Source: an uncultured Gammaproteobacteria bacterium (GTDB lineage Bacteria > Pseudomonadota > Gammaproteobacteria > Pseudomonadales > Ketobacteraceae). Taken from it: 36,109 nt of DNA. The position numbers and the translations under genes were made by a program. A model generated the notes under the pieces. The model was not told the DNA's origin. It searched no databases and was given only the letters and a program-made list of their open reading frames with translations. Shown one piece after another: positions 1 through 8,582 of the stretch. The stretch is taken from assembly GCA_913063125.1 (NCBI GenBank), contig CAJXZM010000052.1:1-36109 (forward strand). The letters are read 5' to 3'. Position 1 is the first letter of the stretch, and each line of letters begins with the position of its first letter.

Positions 1-12
1 AAAAAGAGAGAG

Positions 13-984
13 GTGCGTGTGGAATCTATTCAATTATCCTGCGGTCAGGCCGTGGTTGATCAGCTTGATAATGTCGAAGAGTTGCTGAGCGACCTTCATA
101 CCATACGTGATTTTTTACGTTGGACTGTTAGTCGCCTTAATCAAGCCGAGGTTTCGCTGGGTCATGGTTTTGATGACCCGTGGGATGAAGCTGTTGCGTT
201 GGTTCTGCACGGATTAAATCTACCATGGGATGTTGATCCTTCGGTAAAAGACTGCCGCATGACCACCACTGAAAAGCATATTGTGCTGGAATTGCTCAAA
301 GAGCGCTTGCTAGATCGTAAACCTGCTGCCTATATCACAGGTATTTCTTGGTTTTGCGGATTACCATTTCAAGTTGATCAACGAGTGCTTATTCCTCGCT
401 CACCCATCGGCGAGTTGATTGAAAATCACTTTGAACCTTGGTTAGAAGCTGAAAATGTCGAAAATATACTCGATATGTGCACTGGCAGTGCTTGTATTGG
501 TATTGCCGTAGCAATGGCATTTCCTAATGCGGTGGTGGATTGTACGGATCTTAGTGAAGATGCTTTAGATGTCGCTGAAGGTAATGTTGCGATGCATGGG
601 TTAGAAGGACAGGTTAATCTTGTATATTCAGACTTGTTTGAGGCGTTAGAGGGACGAAGTTACGATATTATTGTCAGTAATCCTCCGTATGTCGATGTGC
701 CAGATATGGAAGCGTTACCAGATGAATATCACCATGAACCTCGTATGGCCCTAGAGGCTGGGGTGGATGGCCTTGATCTTGTTCGTAAAATGTTGGCGGA
801 GCTATCTCGTCATTTAAACCCAGGCGGCATCGCTGTAATAGAAGTGGGTAATTCCTGGGAAGCGTTGGAAGAAGCGTATCCTAATGTTCCATTTACCTGG
901 TTAGAGTTCGAACGAGGTGGCCATGGTGTATTTTTACTTACCAAAGAGCAGATTGACCATCACCAGGCGGATTTGGTGGAATAG
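13..984 (+). CDS. prmB: Ribosomal protein L3 N5-glutamine methyltransferase PrmB
   Basis: SAM-dependent enzyme that methylates a glutamine of ribosomal protein L3 (family knowledge). The 323-residue product shows a PrmB N-terminal region (FLRWTVSRLNQA, GHGFDDPWDEA), a SAM-binding motif ILDMCTGSACIGIA around residues 152-165, and the catalytic NPPY motif at 223-226 followed by VD, as in PrmB rather than PrmC. The end (PFTWLEFERGGHGVFLLTKEQ) is close to the E. coli protein, which is about 310 residues. The GTG at 13 follows a purine-rich AGAGAGAG stretch; a second GTG at 19 is also possible. The frame is open to the window edge, so a longer start cannot be excluded. It precedes aroC on the same strand, an order also seen in Pseudomonas-type genomes. 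Confidence 0.93.
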   Translation: MRVESIQLSCGQAVVDQLDNVEELLSDLHTIRDFLRWTVSRLNQAEVSLGHGFDDPWDEAVALVLHGLNLPWDVDPSVKDCRMTTTEKHIVLELLKERLLDRKPAAYITGISWFCGLPFQVDQRVLIPRSPIGELIENHFEPWLEAENVENILDMCTGSACIGIAVAMAFPNAVVDCTDLSEDALDVAEGNVAMHGLEGQVNLVYSDLFEALEGRSYDIIVSNPPYVDVPDMEALPDEYHHEPRMALEAGVDGLDLVRKMLAELSRHLNPGGIAVIEVGNSWEALEEAYPNVPFTWLEFERGGHGVFLLTKEQIDHHQADLVE

Positions 985-1001
985 CGCGCTCTAGGTATAA
1001 T
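973..1001 (+). promoter_or_regulatory. Putative sigma-70 promoter for aroC
   Basis: A perfect -10 hexamer TATAAT lies at 996-1001, with TTGGTG at 973-978 as a weak -35 and a 17-nt spacer. The element overlaps the end of prmB and sits 83 nt before aroC. The assignment rests on the -10 box and spacing only. Confidence 0.45.
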
Positions 1002-1083
1002 ACCCGCGTTCTTACGTAGACATCTCAACAATGTATATCAACCATCCATTTCAAAGACATTTTAGTTAAGGTTAGCAATCACT

Positions 1084-2193
1084 ATGGCAGGAAACAGCTT
1101 CGGGCAACTTTTTCGAATTACTACTTTTGGCGAAAGCCACGGCGAAGCATTAGGCTGTATCGTTGATGGCTGCCCCCCTGGACTGGAGATTTGTGAGGCA
1201 GATTTACAAGGTGATCTGGATCGTCGTAAACCTGGCACATCTAAGTTTTCTACTCAACGCAAAGAGCCTGATCAAGTGCAGATTCTGTCTGGTGTATTTG
1301 AAGGAAAAACAACCGGTACGCCCATCGGCTTGTTGATCAAAAACACCAATCAAAAGTCGAAAGATTACTCTGAAATCATGAATACCTTTCGCCCTGGTCA
1401 TGCTGACTATACCTATGAGCATAAATACGGTATTCGGGATTATCGTGGCGGAGGCCGTTCATCGGCTCGAGAAACCGCAATGCGTGTTGCTGCTGGAGCG
1501 ATTGCCAAAAAATACTTAAAGCAAACACAAGGCATAGACGTAAAAGGTTATGTCTCACAGATAGGTCCTATCAAACCAAAAACCATTGATTGGGATGTGA
1601 TTGAAACTAATCCATTTTTTAGCCCTGATGCATCAGTAGTTCCTGAGATGGAAGCACTAATTAATAAGTTGCGTAAAGACGGCAGTTCAATTGGCGCGAA
1701 GGTGACGGTTGTTGCAACGGGAATGATCCCCGGTTTGGGCGAACCCGTTTTTGATCGTTTGGATGCAGAGCTTGCTCATGCGTTAATGAGTATTAATGCA
1801 GTAAAAGGCGTTGAAATTGGTGACGGGTTTGAATGTGTCAATCAACGTGGAGAGCAGCATCGCGATGAAATGACCCCAGAAGGTTTCTTGAGTAATCATG
1901 CGGGTGGTGTTTTGGGCGGTATTTCCTCAGGACAAGATTTGATTGCGCATATTGCCTTAAAACCAACTTCTAGCATGATGATTCCTGGTAAAAGCATTAA
2001 TAAACAAGGCGAGCCAGTGGACGTGGTTACCAAAGGTCGCCATGACCCTTGTGTTGGTGTTAGAGCAACGCCGATTGCAGAAGCAATGATGGCGTTAGTT
2101 GTGATGGATCATGTGCTTCGTCACCGAGCACAAAATCATGGAGTAGAGACCAGTACACCGGTAATTGCTGCATCAGTTCCCTATTCTGAATAA
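1084..2193 (+). CDS. aroC: Chorismate synthase
   Basis: Last step of the shikimate pathway: converts 5-enolpyruvylshikimate-3-phosphate to chorismate with reduced FMN as cofactor; cytoplasmic. The 369-residue product has the usual family length and signatures: [18 protein letters not shown] at the N-terminus, the [14 protein letters not shown] block near residues 103-116, the arginine-rich [13 protein letters not shown] segment, and the C-terminal GRHDPCVG motif. The ATG follows an AAGG at 1068-1071. The MFS transporter gene begins 11 nt after the stop, so the two are probably co-transcribed. Chorismate feeds the tryptophan genes found 14 kb downstream. Confidence 0.98.
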   Translation: MAGNSFGQLFRITTFGESHGEALGCIVDGCPPGLEICEADLQGDLDRRKPGTSKFSTQRKEPDQVQILSGVFEGKTTGTPIGLLIKNTNQKSKDYSEIMNTFRPGHADYTYEHKYGIRDYRGGGRSSARETAMRVAAGAIAKKYLKQTQGIDVKGYVSQIGPIKPKTIDWDVIETNPFFSPDASVVPEMEALINKLRKDGSSIGAKVTVVATGMIPGLGEPVFDRLDAELAHALMSINAVKGVEIGDGFECVNQRGEQHRDEMTPEGFLSNHAGGVLGGISSGQDLIAHIALKPTSSMMIPGKSINKQGEPVDVVTKGRHDPCVGVRATPIAEAMMALVVMDHVLRHRAQNHGVETSTPVIAASVPYSE

Positions 2194-2204
2194 GTAGAAC
2201 ATTT

Positions 2205-3386
2205 GTGCCTGACAATATAACCTCGACAGATGCCAATCCCGTTCCTTATTGGCGATTGTCAGGGTTTTATTTCTTCTACTTTAGCCTTCTTGGAACCTTG
2301 CTACCTTATTGGGGCTTATATCTGCAAGGGGAAGGGTTTTCACCCATTGAAATAGGCCAATTAATGGCTGTGTTAATGGGAACAAGAATTGTTGCTCCTA
2401 ATATTTGGGGTTATTTAGCCGATAAAACAGGCAAGCGTGTTTCAATTATTCGTTGGGGCGCTGCACTGACGACGGTATTTTTCTCCGTTGTTTTTTGGAA
2501 ACCGGGTTTTTGGGGCTACGTATTTTTAGTTTCATCATTCACGTTTTTCTGGAATGCAATTCTTCCTCAATTTGAAGTGGTTACCTTTAGCTATTTGCGA
2601 GACCGGGCTCACGAATACAGCCGAATTCGTTTGTGGGGTTCAGTGGGCTTTGTGCTTACGGTAGTCGGTTTTGGTTGGGTATTCGATGTCAGCCCTATTG
2701 ATATGCTACCTGTGTACCTAGTCGTTATGATGGTGTTGATTTGGATTAGCAGCTTGTTTGTTACAGAACAAAGTGCAGGTATAAAACAGAAAAAAGTAGA
2801 GGCCAATTTTTGGAAACAGCTACTTAGTGGTCCTGTGATGATTTTCTTTGTTGTGTGTTTTCTAATGCAGGTATCTCACGGGCCTTATTATTCGTTTTAT
2901 AGCATTTTTATGGAATCTAAGGGTTATAGCAAACTGGCAATTGGTTGGCTCTGGGCAATTGGTGTTATTGCAGAAATTTTAGTTTTTATGGTGATGCATC
3001 GCCTGATGGGGCTGTTCTCTGCTCGAGTTTTATTGGCACTAAGCCTTGGTCTTGGTGCAATGCGTTGGTACTTAACTGCAGCTTATCCTGATCAATTATG
3101 GATTGTGCTGTTAACGCAAATTTGTCACGCGGCAACCTTTGGTATATTCCATGCGGTTGCTATTGATTGGGTACAACATCGGTTTACAACAAATGCAGCG
3201 GGGCAGGCCCAAGCTTTTTACAGTGCATTAAGTTTTGGCGCAGGCGGTGCCTTTGGGTCATATGTTGCTGGAATTATGTGGGAGGATCTAGGTGGTGAGG
3301 CATCATTTTATATGGCTTCGGTTGCTTGTTTTGTTGGTGCTATATTAGCCCTGAAATTACGACCGCCTCAAATATCAACTGCTTAG
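2205..3386 (+). CDS. MFS transporter, MFS_1-like (HcaT/nucleoside permease-like) family
   Basis: A 393-residue polytopic inner-membrane protein with about 12 hydrophobic segments. The N-terminal block (PYWRLSGFYFFYFSLLG, then PYWGLYLQGEGFSPIEIG) and the segment NIWGYLADKTGKR, the MFS loop 2-3 signature with acidic and basic residues, are typical of the MFS_1-like group that includes E. coli HcaT. The substrate cannot be read from sequence. Translation starts at a GTG 11 nt after aroC with no strong Shine-Dalgarno, suggesting coupling. An MFS gene directly after aroC is also found in Pseudomonas (recollection), so this is a conserved neighbour of unknown role rather than a recent arrival. Confidence 0.85.
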   Translation: MPDNITSTDANPVPYWRLSGFYFFYFSLLGTLLPYWGLYLQGEGFSPIEIGQLMAVLMGTRIVAPNIWGYLADKTGKRVSIIRWGAALTTVFFSVVFWKPGFWGYVFLVSSFTFFWNAILPQFEVVTFSYLRDRAHEYSRIRLWGSVGFVLTVVGFGWVFDVSPIDMLPVYLVVMMVLIWISSLFVTEQSAGIKQKKVEANFWKQLLSGPVMIFFVVCFLMQVSHGPYYSFYSIFMESKGYSKLAIGWLWAIGVIAEILVFMVMHRLMGLFSARVLLALSLGLGAMRWYLTAAYPDQLWIVLLTQICHAATFGIFHAVAIDWVQHRFTTNAAGQAQAFYSALSFGAGGAFGSYVAGIMWEDLGGEASFYMASVACFVGAILALKLRPPQISTA

Positions 3387-3439
3387 AATTTATATATAAT
3401 ATCTTACAACTATCATAAGAAACGTAATACAGGAACATT

Positions 3440-3847
3440 ATGTCTGATCATCTTTTTTGCTACGGAACACTGCTAGAGTCACAGATCATGCGAATGGTTA
3501 CGGGTAAAGAATATACAATGCAGGATTCCATACTATCGGGCTATAGCCGGTATCTTGTTAAAGGTTCTGATTATCCCGGTGTTGTGAAAAACCCGCAGGG
3601 CGAGGCAGAGGGGAAGTTGTGCTTGGGAGTGACAGCATCAGATCTAAAAAAGCTCGATCGTTTTGAGGGCGAGTTATATCGTAGACAGCTAGTCAGAGTC
3701 AGGGCACTGAACAATCGCACGGTCAATGCTTGGTGTTATATTGTGCCTCGTCGCTCTTCTATGCGCTTGACGAAAAATGAATGGTCGTTAGAAGAGTATC
3801 GCGTGAAGATATTAAAAAGACATAACTTGTCATTAGAGCCGCAATAG
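3440..3847 (+). CDS. Gamma-glutamylcyclotransferase-like (AIG2/GGCT) protein
   Basis: A 135-residue cytoplasmic protein. The N-terminal LFCYGTLL carries the YGTL loop (residues 8-11) that binds the gamma-glutamyl moiety in this fold, and E76 in DRFEGELYRR matches the position of the conserved catalytic acid. The family includes enzymes that release 5-oxoproline from gamma-glutamyl amines or peptides, but many small bacterial members have no proven substrate, so only the fold is assigned. The ATG is preceded by CAGGAAC. A TATAAT at 3395-3400 lies 40 nt upstream without a convincing -35, so it may have its own promoter or continue the aroC transcript. Confidence 0.8.
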   Translation: MSDHLFCYGTLLESQIMRMVTGKEYTMQDSILSGYSRYLVKGSDYPGVVKNPQGEAEGKLCLGVTASDLKKLDRFEGELYRRQLVRVRALNNRTVNAWCYIVPRRSSMRLTKNEWSLEEYRVKILKRHNLSLEPQ

Positions 3848-4036
3848 ATTAGTAGCCATACTGAATAAATAGCAAAAGCGTCTTATGCAGCTTCATTATT
3901 TATAACAAAGCCTTCTTTGCATATAAACTATTAACCTAAAGTATCAGCGAATAGTTATCCTTCCAGGTATTGGCCTCTAGTACACTGTAGATATTCAACG
4001 CGAAAGTTAGATCAACGTGTTTAGCGGGGTATCCAG

Positions 4037-4336
4037 ATGGCTTTGGCCTGTACATTATCAAATGATGATCGTGACCTGACTATTAGTATGGCGAAGCGCT
4101 TTGATTGTCATCTTGTGGAAGACTTTAAAGCGACTTACATACCTGAAAAGCCAGCGTTGAATTATATTATTGATATGAGTACCACTGAGCATATGGATGT
4201 TGCTGCGTTAGGGATGTTGCTTAATATTCGTAAGGCATTGGGTGGTGATAAAGCGATATCCATCATTAATTGTCGCCCCAACATTAAAAAGATTTTGTTG
4301 ATGTCCAAGTTTAACCGTAAATTTATTATCGAATGA
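4037..4336 (+). CDS. STAS-domain protein (anti-sigma-factor antagonist-like)
   Basis: A 99-residue single-domain protein. The hydrophobic strand NYIIDMS, followed by MDVAALGMLLNIRKAL and a second strand AISIINCRPNIKKIL, fits the STAS fold of SpoIIAA/RsbV-type proteins. In those the loop reads D-S-S-G-L-G and the second Ser is phosphorylated; here residues 54-59 are D-V-A-A-L-G, so both serines are missing and the usual phospho-switch seems absent. No cognate kinase, phosphatase or sigma factor gene lies nearby. It may act as a constitutively active antagonist or as a structural partner; this is inference. The start has GCGGGG at 4024-4029. Domain call is fairly firm, function is not. Confidence 0.72.
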   Translation: MALACTLSNDDRDLTISMAKRFDCHLVEDFKATYIPEKPALNYIIDMSTTEHMDVAALGMLLNIRKALGGDKAISIINCRPNIKKILLMSKFNRKFIIE

Positions 4337-4424
4337 TATGACGGTTTAAACCTGCATTTGCTAAATTCTTAGCAGTATAGTTTATTATCCATGTACTTTG
4401 TGAGCTTATTCGTATTCCGAATAA

Positions 4425-4658
4425 CTGACGAATGTCTCCCTTGCTAGAATTGATTTGCCAGAAAAAGGGTTGGTTTGTCCTGATGACTTTATCCCGTTAG
4501 CAGAAGGTGTGGGGTTGATTGATGACTTGTTCATAGCATTGTTTGAAAAAGCATGATTGTTAATAATAATTTGACGCTGTCGGTAAATCTGTCGCCCTAA
4601 GCCATTTTCTGAGGTCGTGCGCTGGTTGCATGCTTGGGATAAAGTGGAAGCAGGCTAG
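4425..4658 (+). pseudogene. Decayed EAL-domain (c-di-GMP phosphodiesterase) remnant
   Basis: This 447-nt gap between the STAS gene and the carbonic anhydrase has no intact gene but holds pieces of an EAL domain. Frame with codons at 4452 and 4551: LARIDLPEKGLVCPDDFIP, then LAEGVGLIDDLFIALFEKA and a stop at 4554-4556. This matches the EAL-domain stretch LxRWxHPExGLVxPxxFIPxAExxGLI. In another frame, 4571-4597 reads LTLSVNLSP, the next conserved EAL block (VNLSxxQF), ending in TAA. The first frame then resumes with FSEVVRWLHAW until a TAG at 4656. The EVL/EAL motif itself is gone. At least two frameshifts, several stops and lost sequence show decay. Beyond 4660 up to the promoter at 4710 nothing further was recognised. 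Confidence 0.7.
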
Positions 4659-4709
4659 GTGTCGGTGGGCTATATGCTTGAAATGATTGTTACTAAACGT
4701 TAGGAACGG

Positions 4710-4737
4710 TTTTCAAGGGTTTTCAGAGTGTTATAAT
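4710..4737 (+). promoter_or_regulatory. Extended -10 promoter for the carbonic anhydrase gene
   Basis: TG-T-TATAAT at 4729-4737 is a consensus extended -10. TTTTCA at 4710-4715 (4 of 6 to the -35 consensus) is placed with a 16-nt spacer. The start codon lies 46 nt downstream of the -10, giving a short leader. Confidence 0.6.
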
Positions 4738-4783
4738 CTTGATTAATCGAAAGTAAAGTAGTTAACGGAAGATTAGGGATATT

Positions 4784-5380
4784 TTGAAAAAGCTAAAGCA
4801 TTTATTTGAAAATAACATGGAATGGGCCAAAGACATCCATGAGAAAAACCCAAATTTCTTTTGTGATTTATCGAAGCAGCAGAACCCTGAATACCTTTGG
4901 ATAGGCTGCTCCGATAGTCGTGTGCCCGCCAATCAGATCGTTAACCTGCCCCCGGGCGAAGTCTTTGTTCACCGTAATATAGCTAATGTTGTTGTTCATT
5001 CTGATCTTAATTGTCTCTCTGTAATACAATATGCGGTAGAGGTGTTAAAGGTTAAGCACATCATAGTCTGCGGACATTATGGTTGTGGTGGCGTTAAGGC
5101 TTCAATGGAAGACGAAGATCATGGATTAATCGATAACTGGCTGTGCCATATAAAAGATGTTGAGCGGTTTAATGCTAATGAGCTTGAAGGTCTTGATGAA
5201 TGTGAAAAGCTGGATCGGATGTGCGAGCTAAATGTTATCGAACAGGTGTCAAATGTTAATAACACTAGTGTTGTGAGAAATGCCAGAGGTGCTGGAGCGG
5301 AATTATCTGTTCATGGCTGGATTTACAATATCAACAATGGCATTTTGAAAGACCTGGATGTTTGTATTGCTGGACGTTAA
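4784..5380 (+). CDS. can: Beta-class carbonic anhydrase
   Basis: Zinc enzyme for reversible hydration of CO2 to bicarbonate, needed for carboxylations such as that catalysed by acetyl-CoA carboxylase (its AccD subunit is encoded in this window). The 198-residue product carries all zinc ligands at the same numbers as E. coli Can: C42 and D44 in CSDSR, H98 and C101 in HYGCGG, with R46 paired to D44. The start is TTG at 4784, supported by TAGGGA at 4774-4779 and by the typical N-terminus (KKLKHLFENNMEWAK); no ATG or GTG serves better. It ends 23 nt from the convergent LysR gene, leaving no obvious terminator. It appears monocistronic from the promoter at 4710-4737. Confidence 0.95.
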   Translation: MKKLKHLFENNMEWAKDIHEKNPNFFCDLSKQQNPEYLWIGCSDSRVPANQIVNLPPGEVFVHRNIANVVVHSDLNCLSVIQYAVEVLKVKHIIVCGHYGCGGVKASMEDEDHGLIDNWLCHIKDVERFNANELEGLDECEKLDRMCELNVIEQVSNVNNTSVVRNARGAGAELSVHGWIYNINNGILKDLDVCIAGR

Positions 5381-5403
5381 TATTTAGATATGACAAGTAT
5401 GCT

Positions 5404-6294
5404 CTAATCGACTTTGTGGTTGTTAGCTTGGTGGCTGTTAAGCAGTGCCAGCATCGCTTTGGCTGCATTGGATAGCGAATGACCCGGGTGATATAACACG
5501 CCGAGGTCGCGCTTTACGTTGAAGCCGGGAATAATCAGTTTTTTTATGTCGTTATCAACCATTGCACTTGGTAGTACGCTCCAGCCTAGCCCTATTGAGA
5601 CCATCATTTTTATCGTTTCTAAATAGTTTGTTGAAATGGACACGTTGGCATTCAAATTCTGCTCTTCAAATAAGGCTTCTACGAGTTTTCTGGTGAAAGT
5701 GGTTTCGCTAGGTAGTATCGCGGTGTGAGTTGAAAGGTCCTGGAGTGTTAATCTTTTCATTTTGGTAAGAGGGTGATCTTGACCTACCACGATGGATAGA
5801 GGGTCTTCCCAAATATGAAGTGCTTTTAATGGTGATGGGTTAGATAGAGGCAGTGTCACAACACCTAGCTCTAGTTTGCCTTGCATTATAAGGTCGTATG
5901 CTTGTTCCGAGTCTATAAACTTGAGGTCCATTTCTACATTTGGGTATTGGGTTGTGAATTGCCTTAATACAATAGGTAGTCGGTGCAACCCTATATGGTG
6001 AGACGTACCCATCGATAGCGCCCCTGATACTTCTCCTGATAAGTTGCTCATGGCACGCCGTGTTTCTTCCATTTCTCTTAAGATGCTACTGGCTCTTGGA
6101 AGTAGTGCATTACCGGATTCTGTTAGCACAACATTCCTGCCAATTCGATCAAACAGTTGGCAATGAAGACTTTGTTCTAGCCCCGAGATTCGCTTACTGA
6201 TTGCAGGCTGCGTAATAAATAATTTTTCTGCTGCAAGTGAAAATGATTGATGTTCAGCGATCATTACAAAGGCTTTTAACGCGGGAGTGTCCAT
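5404..6294 (-). CDS. LysR-family transcriptional regulator divergent from leuC
   Basis: A 296-residue LysR-type regulator. Residues 1-60 form the winged helix-turn-helix (LKAFVMIAEHQSFSLAAEKL, then ITQPAISKRISGLEQ, and LFDRIGRNVVLTESG). The rest is a periplasmic-binding-like effector domain (for example SIVVGQDHPL and IKMMVSIGLGWSVLPSAM). It is transcribed away from leuC with 168 nt between start codons, the classic layout of a LysR protein controlling its neighbour. Pseudomonas also has a LysR gene beside leuC (recollection). It may sense a leucine-pathway intermediate or product, which is inference. The annotated ATG lacks a visible Shine-Dalgarno, but the HTH begins immediately, so a later start is unlikely. 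Confidence 0.9.
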   Translation of the reverse strand: MDTPALKAFVMIAEHQSFSLAAEKLFITQPAISKRISGLEQSLHCQLFDRIGRNVVLTESGNALLPRASSILREMEETRRAMSNLSGEVSGALSMGTSHHIGLHRLPIVLRQFTTQYPNVEMDLKFIDSEQAYDLIMQGKLELGVVTLPLSNPSPLKALHIWEDPLSIVVGQDHPLTKMKRLTLQDLSTHTAILPSETTFTRKLVEALFEEQNLNANVSISTNYLETIKMMVSIGLGWSVLPSAMVDNDIKKLIIPGFNVKRDLGVLYHPGHSLSNAAKAMLALLNSHQANNHKVD

Positions 6295-6341
6295 GGGAGG
6301 TTGTACTCTAAAGGTTGACCCAAAATGTATTGCAAGTCGTA

Positions 6342-6379
6342 TTTTGGTTGGTATTCCAAAAAGTTATCCAAACTATAAT
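6342..6379 (+). promoter_or_regulatory. Probable LysR operator and leuC promoter -10
   Basis: The leuC/lysR intergenic region has a perfect inverted repeat TTTTGG-N8-CCAAAA at 6342-6361, which contains a tighter TTGG-TATT-CCAA at 6348-6359. A TATAAT lies 12 nt further on at 6374-6379; no good -35 is present at standard spacing, as expected for an activator-dependent promoter. The dyad placed just upstream of the -10 is typical of LysR activation sites. Assignment to this regulator is inferred from position. Confidence 0.5.
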
Positions 6380-6462
6380 AAATATAAATTGGAGTTATGC
6401 GTTGGTCAAGGATAGTATTCCATTACACATTTTAATTACACACATAGCTTGAGGGTAAGCCC

Positions 6463-7878
6463 ATGGCGGGTAAGACGTTATACGATAAATTATGGGAAGC
6501 GCATTTGGTTAAAGAGCGCGATGATGGTACGGCTTTAATTTATATTGACCGACACCTTATACATGAAGTGACATCACCTCAGGCTTTTGAAGGGCTTCGT
6601 ATAGCGAACAGAAAGCCATGGCGTTTGGATACCAATATTGCGACTCCTGATCATAACGTGCCAACGACTGATCGAAGTGCTGGTATAGAAGACCCTGTTG
6701 CCCGTATTCAGGTGCAAGCATTAGATGATAATTGTGATGAGTTCGGTATCTTAGAATACAAAATGACCGACCCTCGGCAAGGTGTTTTGCACGTAGTTGG
6801 CCCTGAACAGGGCGCTGCATTGCCTGGTATGACGATTGTTTGTGGTGATTCCCATACCTCAACACACGGAGCTTTTGGCGCGTTAGCTCACGGTATTGGC
6901 ACATCTGAAGTTGAACATGTATTAGCTACGCAATGCTTGATTCAAAAGAAGATGAAGAATATGTTGATCCGTATAAATGGCAATGTAGGTTCTGGCGTTA
7001 CGGCGAAAGACATAGTATTGGCGATTATCGCAAAAATTGGTACTGCTGGCGGTACCGGTTATGCAATTGAATTTGCTGGCGAGGCGATAGAAGCGCTTTC
7101 CGTTGAAGGTCGAATGACTGTTTGTAATATGGCGATAGAAGGCGGCGCTCGTGCGGGTATGGTTGCGGTTGATGATACGACAGTAGATTACTTTAAAGGT
7201 AGAACCTTTGCACCTAAGGGTGAGCTTTGGGATCAAGCGGTTGTATCGTGGAGAGCCTTTTACTCTGATGATGATGCGGTGTTTGATGCGGTGGTTGAGC
7301 TTGAAGGGGCAGGTATCATACCTCAAGTGAGCTGGGGGACGTCTCCAGAAATGGTGGTTGCCATTGACCAGGCATTACCTGACCCTGAGTCAGAATCAGA
7401 CCCTGTTAAAGCAGAAGGTATGCGAAGAGCGTATCAGTATATGGATCTAAAGCCTGGTATGACCATGGGGGATGTTGTTCCTGATCGTGTATTTATTGGT
7501 TCATGTACCAACTCTCGTATTGAAGATTTACGATCTGCTGCTGAAGTTGCAAAAGGCCGTAAGGTTGATGCAAAAGTACTTCAAGCATTGGTCGTTCCGG
7601 GCTCAGGGTTGGTTAAAAAACAGGCTGAAGATGAAGGTTTGGATCAAATCTTTATTAAAGCTGGTTTTGAATGGCGAGAGCCAGGTTGTTCTATGTGCTT
7701 GGCGATGAATGCGGATAAATTGGGTGATGGTGAGCATTGTGCGTCCACATCGAACCGTAACTTTGAAGGGCGTCAGGGGTATGGTGGGCGAACGCATTTA
7801 GTGAGCCCTGCTATGGCAGCAGCAGCAGCTGTTTCTGGGCGTTTCGTAGACGTTCGTGAATTATTGGCTAGTAACTAG
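6463..7878 (+). CDS. leuC: 3-isopropylmalate dehydratase large subunit
   Basis: With LeuD it isomerises 2-isopropylmalate to 3-isopropylmalate in leucine synthesis; cytoplasmic 4Fe-4S aconitase-superfamily enzyme. The 471-residue product has the N-terminal [16 protein letters not shown], the [20 protein letters not shown] block, and cluster cysteines in [13 protein letters not shown] and [10 protein letters not shown]. Length equals that of E. coli LeuC, give or take a few residues. The ATG follows GAGGGT. leuD starts 11 nt after the stop, and leuB follows, so leuCDB form one operon. leuA is not in the window, as usual for gammaproteobacteria with the Pseudomonas-like arrangement. Confidence 0.98.
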   Translation: MAGKTLYDKLWEAHLVKERDDGTALIYIDRHLIHEVTSPQAFEGLRIANRKPWRLDTNIATPDHNVPTTDRSAGIEDPVARIQVQALDDNCDEFGILEYKMTDPRQGVLHVVGPEQGAALPGMTIVCGDSHTSTHGAFGALAHGIGTSEVEHVLATQCLIQKKMKNMLIRINGNVGSGVTAKDIVLAIIAKIGTAGGTGYAIEFAGEAIEALSVEGRMTVCNMAIEGGARAGMVAVDDTTVDYFKGRTFAPKGELWDQAVVSWRAFYSDDDAVFDAVVELEGAGIIPQVSWGTSPEMVVAIDQALPDPESESDPVKAEGMRRAYQYMDLKPGMTMGDVVPDRVFIGSCTNSRIEDLRSAAEVAKGRKVDAKVLQALVVPGSGLVKKQAEDEGLDQIFIKAGFEWREPGCSMCLAMNADKLGDGEHCASTSNRNFEGRQGYGGRTHLVSPAMAAAAAVSGRFVDVRELLASN

Positions 7879-7888
7879 GAGTTAAGCA

Positions 7889-8545
7889 ATGGAAAAGTAT
7901 GAGAAGTTCAGCGGCATTGTTGCTCCGTTAGACCGAGCCAATATCGATACAGATCAAATTATCCCTAAGCAGTTTTTAAAATCGATCAAACGAACGGGGT
8001 TTGGCCCTAACTTGTTTGATGAGTGGCGCTATCTTGATGAAGGTTTACCTGAACAAGATTGTAGTGGTCGCCCGTTAAACAAAGAATTTGTGCTTAACCA
8101 AGATCGCTATCAAGGATCGTCTGTAATGGTGGCGCGTAAGAATTTTGGTTGCGGTTCAAGTCGTGAGCATGCTCCTTGGGCGTTAACTGATTTTGGATTT
8201 AAGGCTGTTATTGCTCCAAGTTTTGCAGATATATTCTTTAATAATAGTTTTAAAAATGGGTTGTTACCCATTGTTTTATCTGAAGAAATTGTTGATGAAT
8301 TATTCCAGGGTGTTTTTGGAACAGAAGGTTATTCATTAGAGGTGGATTTGGCAAATCAGGTGATTAATACGCCCGATGGTAAGTCAGTATTGTTTGATGT
8401 CGATCCGTTTAGAAAGCATTGCCTGTTAGAAGGTTTAGACGACATTGGTATTACATTAGAAGATGCTGATGCAATTAAAGCATTCGAATCGAAGCATGAA
8501 GTTGCAGCTCCGTGGGTTTTTAACGCTATCAAAGCAGAAGCGTGA
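7889..8545 (+). CDS. leuD: 3-isopropylmalate dehydratase small subunit
   Basis: Swivelling-domain subunit of isopropylmalate isomerase, partner of LeuC. The 218-residue product shows the characteristic [20 protein letters not shown], then the [16 protein letters not shown] loop that contacts substrate, and [16 protein letters not shown]. Length is slightly above the E. coli protein (about 200 residues). A strong TAGGAG precedes the ATG, overlapping the end of leuC. The C-terminus runs to 8545, before the true leuB start at 8583. Confidence 0.98.
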   Translation: MEKYEKFSGIVAPLDRANIDTDQIIPKQFLKSIKRTGFGPNLFDEWRYLDEGLPEQDCSGRPLNKEFVLNQDRYQGSSVMVARKNFGCGSSREHAPWALTDFGFKAVIAPSFADIFFNNSFKNGLLPIVLSEEIVDELFQGVFGTEGYSLEVDLANQVINTPDGKSVLFDVDPFRKHCLLEGLDDIGITLEDADAIKAFESKHEVAAPWVFNAIKAEA

Positions 8546-8582
8546 TCAAAATAGCTTGATTCAAATAGAACAGGAAAAAGAA

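Noticed and set aside
3864-3904. AT-rich inverted repeat after the GGCT-like gene, considered as a terminator
   Set aside because: Pairing is weak (ATAAATA/TATTTAT with a long loop) and there is no T-run after it; not listed as a feature.
8463-8582. Longer leuB reading frame starting inside leuD
   Set aside because: The family N-terminus and the Shine-Dalgarno support the ATG at 8583; the upstream part is the leuD end in another frame.
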